Made by a program: the position numbers and the translations under genes
The notes under the pieces: model-generated
What the model was told of the DNA's origin: nothing
The model's input: only the letters and a program-made list of their open reading frames with translations
The model's database searches: none
DNA from: Marivita geojedonensis
Lineage (GTDB): Bacteria; Pseudomonadota; Alphaproteobacteria; Rhodobacterales; Rhodobacteraceae
Assembly: GCF_002115805.1 (NCBI RefSeq)
Contig: NZ_JFKC01000012.1
Coordinates: forward strand, 1 to 64,000
Direction of reading: 5' to 3'
DNA: 64,000 nucleotides
Part shown: piece by piece, positions 61,693 to 64,000 of the stretch
Numbering within the stretch: the first letter of the stretch is position 1
How the letters are laid out: each line of letters starts with the position of its first letter

Positions 61693-64000
61693 GTGAACGC
61701 GAATAAATCACCCGTCACACCCATGATGGCGCAATATCTGGAAATAAAATCCCAGTATGCGGATGCTTTATTGTTCTATCGCATGGGCGATTTTTACGAA
61801 TTGTTCTTCGACGACGCTGCTGCTGCAGCCGAAGCGTTGGACATCGCGCTCACCAAACGCGGCAAACACGACGGGGACGACATCCCGATGTGCGGCGTTC
61901 CGGTACATGCCGCCGAAGGCTATCTGCTGACGCTCATCCGCAAGGGGTTTCGCGTCGCAGTCTGCGAACAGATGGAAAGCCCGGCAGAGGCGAAAAAGCG
62001 CGGGTCCAAGTCTGTCGTTAAACGCGACGTGGTGCGTCTGGTCACGCCCGGTACGCTGACCGAGGAAACGCTGCTGGAAGCGCGGCGGCACAACTTTTTG
62101 GCCGCTTTGGCCTGTGTCAGAGACGATTGGGCACTTGCGTGGACCGACATTTCAACCGGCGCGCTGCACGTGCTGCCCCTGTCGCTGGCCCGCGTCGGTC
62201 CGGAATTGGCACAGCTCTTGCCGTCAGAGATCCTTATGGCCGAAGGTACGGACGACGCTCTGTCCGGTGTCCTTGATGATCTGGGGCTCGAGCCGACAAT
62301 CCTTGGCAAATCCACCTTCGACTCGACCGGTGCCACCGCCCGTCTGACCCAACAGTTCGGCGTGTCGTCCCTGGATGCCTTTGGTCACTTCTCGCGTCCC
62401 GAGCTGTCGGCATTGGGCGCGCTGATCGAATATCTCGATCTCACGCAGAAAGGACGCCTGCCCCTGTTGCGGCCGCCGCAGCAGGAAAAGCTGGGCAATT
62501 CGATGCAGATCGACGCGGCAACACGGCGCAACCTCGAGCTGACCCATTCGCTGCAAGGTGGGCGTGCCGGTTCCTTGCTGTCCGTGATCGACCGAACCGC
62601 AACGGCCGGTGGTGCCCGGCTCTTGGAGCGGCGTGTCTCCACGCCCTCGCGCGACCTGACCGTGATCCGTAATCGTCAGGATGCGATCACCTGGGCCATT
62701 TCCGATCCGATGACCGCCCGTCAGGTCCGCGACGTCCTCAAACGCGTGCCCGATGTGGACCGCGCCTTGTCCCGGCTTGGCCTTGATCGCGGCGGGCCGC
62801 GTGATATGGCGGCAATCCGCAACGCATTGGCGCAAGCCGAGGCGATTTCGGCTGTGTTAGAGACACATGATCTCCCCGAAATCCTGCGCAGCGCCGTATC
62901 CTCCTGCACCGGCCACGCCGAGCTTGCCGCCCTTCTGGACGACGCGCTTGTTGCAGAACCGCCGCTGCTTGCACGTGACGGTGGGTTCATCGCACCCGGC
63001 TATGACGACGGCCTGGACGAAGCGCGAAAACTGCGTGACGAAGGGCGCGGCGTGATCGCGGGGCTTCAGGCGCAGTATTCCGAGATGACCGGCGTGTCCT
63101 CACTCAAGATCAAGCACAACAATGTGCTGGGCTACTTCATCGAGACCACGTCGACCCATGCTCAAAAGATGATGGCCCCGCCACTGAATGAGACCTTCAT
63201 CCATCGCCAGACAACGGCGAACCAAATCAGGTTCACCACTGTCGAACTGTCCGAACTCGAGAGGCGGATTCTGAACGCGGGCGGTGAGGCGATTGAGATC
63301 GAAAAGCGGCTCTATGCCACCTTAAGTCGCGCAATTCTTGACCATCAGGCAGCACTCAACGCATTGGCCAGCGGATTGGCCGAACTCGATCTCGCAACCG
63401 CGCTGGCCGACCTTGCGACCGATCTGGATTGGTGCCGGCCAATCGTTGACGACAGCCGTGCCTTTGACATCGAAGGCGGGCGTCACCCCGTTGTCGAACG
63501 CTCACTCAAGGCGCAAGGCGGTACCGGATTTGTGGCCAACGACTGTAGCCTCTCAGCAGAGGACGACAAAGCCGCGATCACGCTTCTGACCGGCCCGAAC
63601 ATGGCCGGTAAATCGACATTCCTTCGGCAGAACGCCCTGATCGCCCTGCTGGCGCAGATTGGGTCTTACGTTCCCGCAAAGTCCGCACATATCGGAGTGG
63701 TCAGCCAGATCTTCAGCCGCGTCGGTGCATCAGACGATCTTGCGCGTGGACGGTCAACCTTCATGGTGGAAATGGTCGAAACCGCCGCGATCCTGAACCA
63801 GGCAGACGACCGCGCGCTGGTGATCCTTGACGAAATCGGACGCGGCACCGCCACCTATGACGGCCTCTCTATCGCCTGGGCGACGTTGGAACACCTGCAA
63901 TCCGTCAACAAGGTTCGCGCGCTCTTTGCGACGCATTATCACGAGATGACCACACTCGCGAACACGCTCGACGGTGTGAAAAACGCCACGGTGGCTGTGC
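61693..64000 (+). CDS. mutS: DNA mismatch repair ATPase MutS (3' end outside window)
   Basis: The first 769 codons of mutS are visible; the gene runs off the right edge. The mismatch-reading phenylalanine and glutamate lie in FYRMGDFYELFFDDA. Further segments are CGVPVHAAEGYLLTLIRKG, NFLAALACVRDDWALAW, the core FIETTSTHAQKMMAPP, then Walker A LLTGPNMAGKSTFLRQNA, GRSTFMVEMVETAAIL, Walker B VILDEIGRGTATYDGLSIAW and the FATHYHEM switch. GTG 61693 with AAGGGGAAG is the best start; ATG 61723 lies in frame ten codons later. Confidence 0.96.
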   Translation, partial: MNANKSPVTPMMAQYLEIKSQYADALLFYRMGDFYELFFDDAAAAAEALDIALTKRGKHDGDDIPMCGVPVHAAEGYLLTLIRKGFRVAVCEQMESPAEAKKRGSKSVVKRDVVRLVTPGTLTEETLLEARRHNFLAALACVRDDWALAWTDISTGALHVLPLSLARVGPELAQLLPSEILMAEGTDDALSGVLDDLGLEPTILGKSTFDSTGATARLTQQFGVSSLDAFGHFSRPELSALGALIEYLDLTQKGRLPLLRPPQQEKLGNSMQIDAATRRNLELTHSLQGGRAGSLLSVIDRTATAGGARLLERRVSTPSRDLTVIRNRQDAITWAISDPMTARQVRDVLKRVPDVDRALSRLGLDRGGPRDMAAIRNALAQAEAISAVLETHDLPEILRSAVSSCTGHAELAALLDDALVAEPPLLARDGGFIAPGYDDGLDEARKLRDEGRGVIAGLQAQYSEMTGVSSLKIKHNNVLGYFIETTSTHAQKMMAPPLNETFIHRQTTANQIRFTTVELSELERRILNAGGEAIEIEKRLYATLSRAILDHQAALNALASGLAELDLATALADLATDLDWCRPIVDDSRAFDIEGGRHPVVERSLKAQGGTGFVANDCSLSAEDDKAAITLLTGPNMAGKSTFLRQNALIALLAQIGSYVPAKSAHIGVVSQIFSRVGASDDLARGRSTFMVEMVETAAILNQADDRALVILDEIGRGTATYDGLSIAWATLEHLQSVNKVRALFATHYHEMTTLANTLDGVKNATVAV

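Noticed and set aside
60438-61706. Plus-strand open frame (422 codons) across maeB
   Set aside because: Antisense to a clear malic enzyme gene and without recognisable domains.

Overview
The window is a gene-dense, visibly GC-rich chromosomal segment that looks like a Rhodobacteraceae (roseobacter-type) alphaproteobacterium. Pointers to this are the hemY / Mic60 (mitofilin) / hemD cluster, the RegA-SenC-RegB redox cassette beside ahcY, the order PAS protein - tsaE - phosphotransferase - nucleotidyltransferase - addB - addA - trxA, an alpha-type AddB, a NavSp-like sodium channel, and divergent maeB/mutS. No insertion sequence, prophage, CRISPR array or rRNA operon was seen. Nearly all of it is core chromosome.

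Layout. 1-4.2 kb (minus strand): a left edge with only a doubtful partial frame, tRNA-Thr(CGU), then hemY, mic60 and hemD. 4.3-7.4 kb (plus): tsaD-gpsA-YciI-EVE, tightly overlapped, then a DUF1761 membrane protein. 7.6-11.2 kb: DUF2853, a BON-LysM protein, ahcY, an HD phosphohydrolase and a GNAT enzyme. 11.2-15.6 kb: the RegA/SenC/RegB redox regulators and a kinase-less PAS membrane protein that may be DivL. That gene is preceded by a full CtrA-type box and by a hairpin that covers its ribosome binding site. 15.7-26.5 kb (plus): tsaE, two sugar-phosphate or cell-wall recycling enzymes, addB, addA, trxA and hslVU. 26.7-32.9 kb: a lyxose isomerase-like protein and an oligopeptide-type ABC importer. 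33-39.3 kb: pip, ubiG, a comF-grxC-nitrilase-marR operon, an unusual methyltransferase-like gene, hemH and a tiny exported protein. 39.4-41.3 kb: two L,D-transpeptidases flanking a CAP-domain lipoprotein. 41.4-50 kb (minus): hslO-nudix-cca, then a paired ABC exporter, an RNA uridine methyltransferase and a voltage-gated sodium channel. 50-52.2 kb: a second Nudix gene, and a response regulator-phosphatase divergent from a small Hpt protein. 52.2-64 kb: SDR, ilvA, a membrane protein, argG, a DUF7282 exported protein, a sulfotransferase-like gene, periplasmic msrA, a ribokinase-like gene, maeB and the first 2.3 kb of mutS.

How they fit together. Heme supply (hemD, hemH, hemY), cytochrome oxidase copper delivery (SenC), redox sensing (RegB/RegA), quinone synthesis (ubiG) and inner-membrane shaping (Mic60) suggest a respiratory and possibly phototrophic lifestyle. 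Two regulators that may feed the CtrA / partner-switching network of Rhodobacterales (the DivL-like PAS protein, and the RbaY-like phosphatase with its Hpt) lie in the same window as comF and addAB. Stress functions (hslVU, hslO) carry recognisable sigma-32 type promoters.

The most interesting signals are regulatory rather than a wholly new gene system: the CtrA box and SD-masking hairpin at 14042-14096, the Hpt/phosphatase pair, a LapB-like layout in HemY, an ABC permease with a duplicated N-terminal segment, and a methyltransferase that lacks its SAM-binding glycine loop. No convincing undescribed defence or mobile system was found. All family assignments come from reading motifs by eye; no database search was run.
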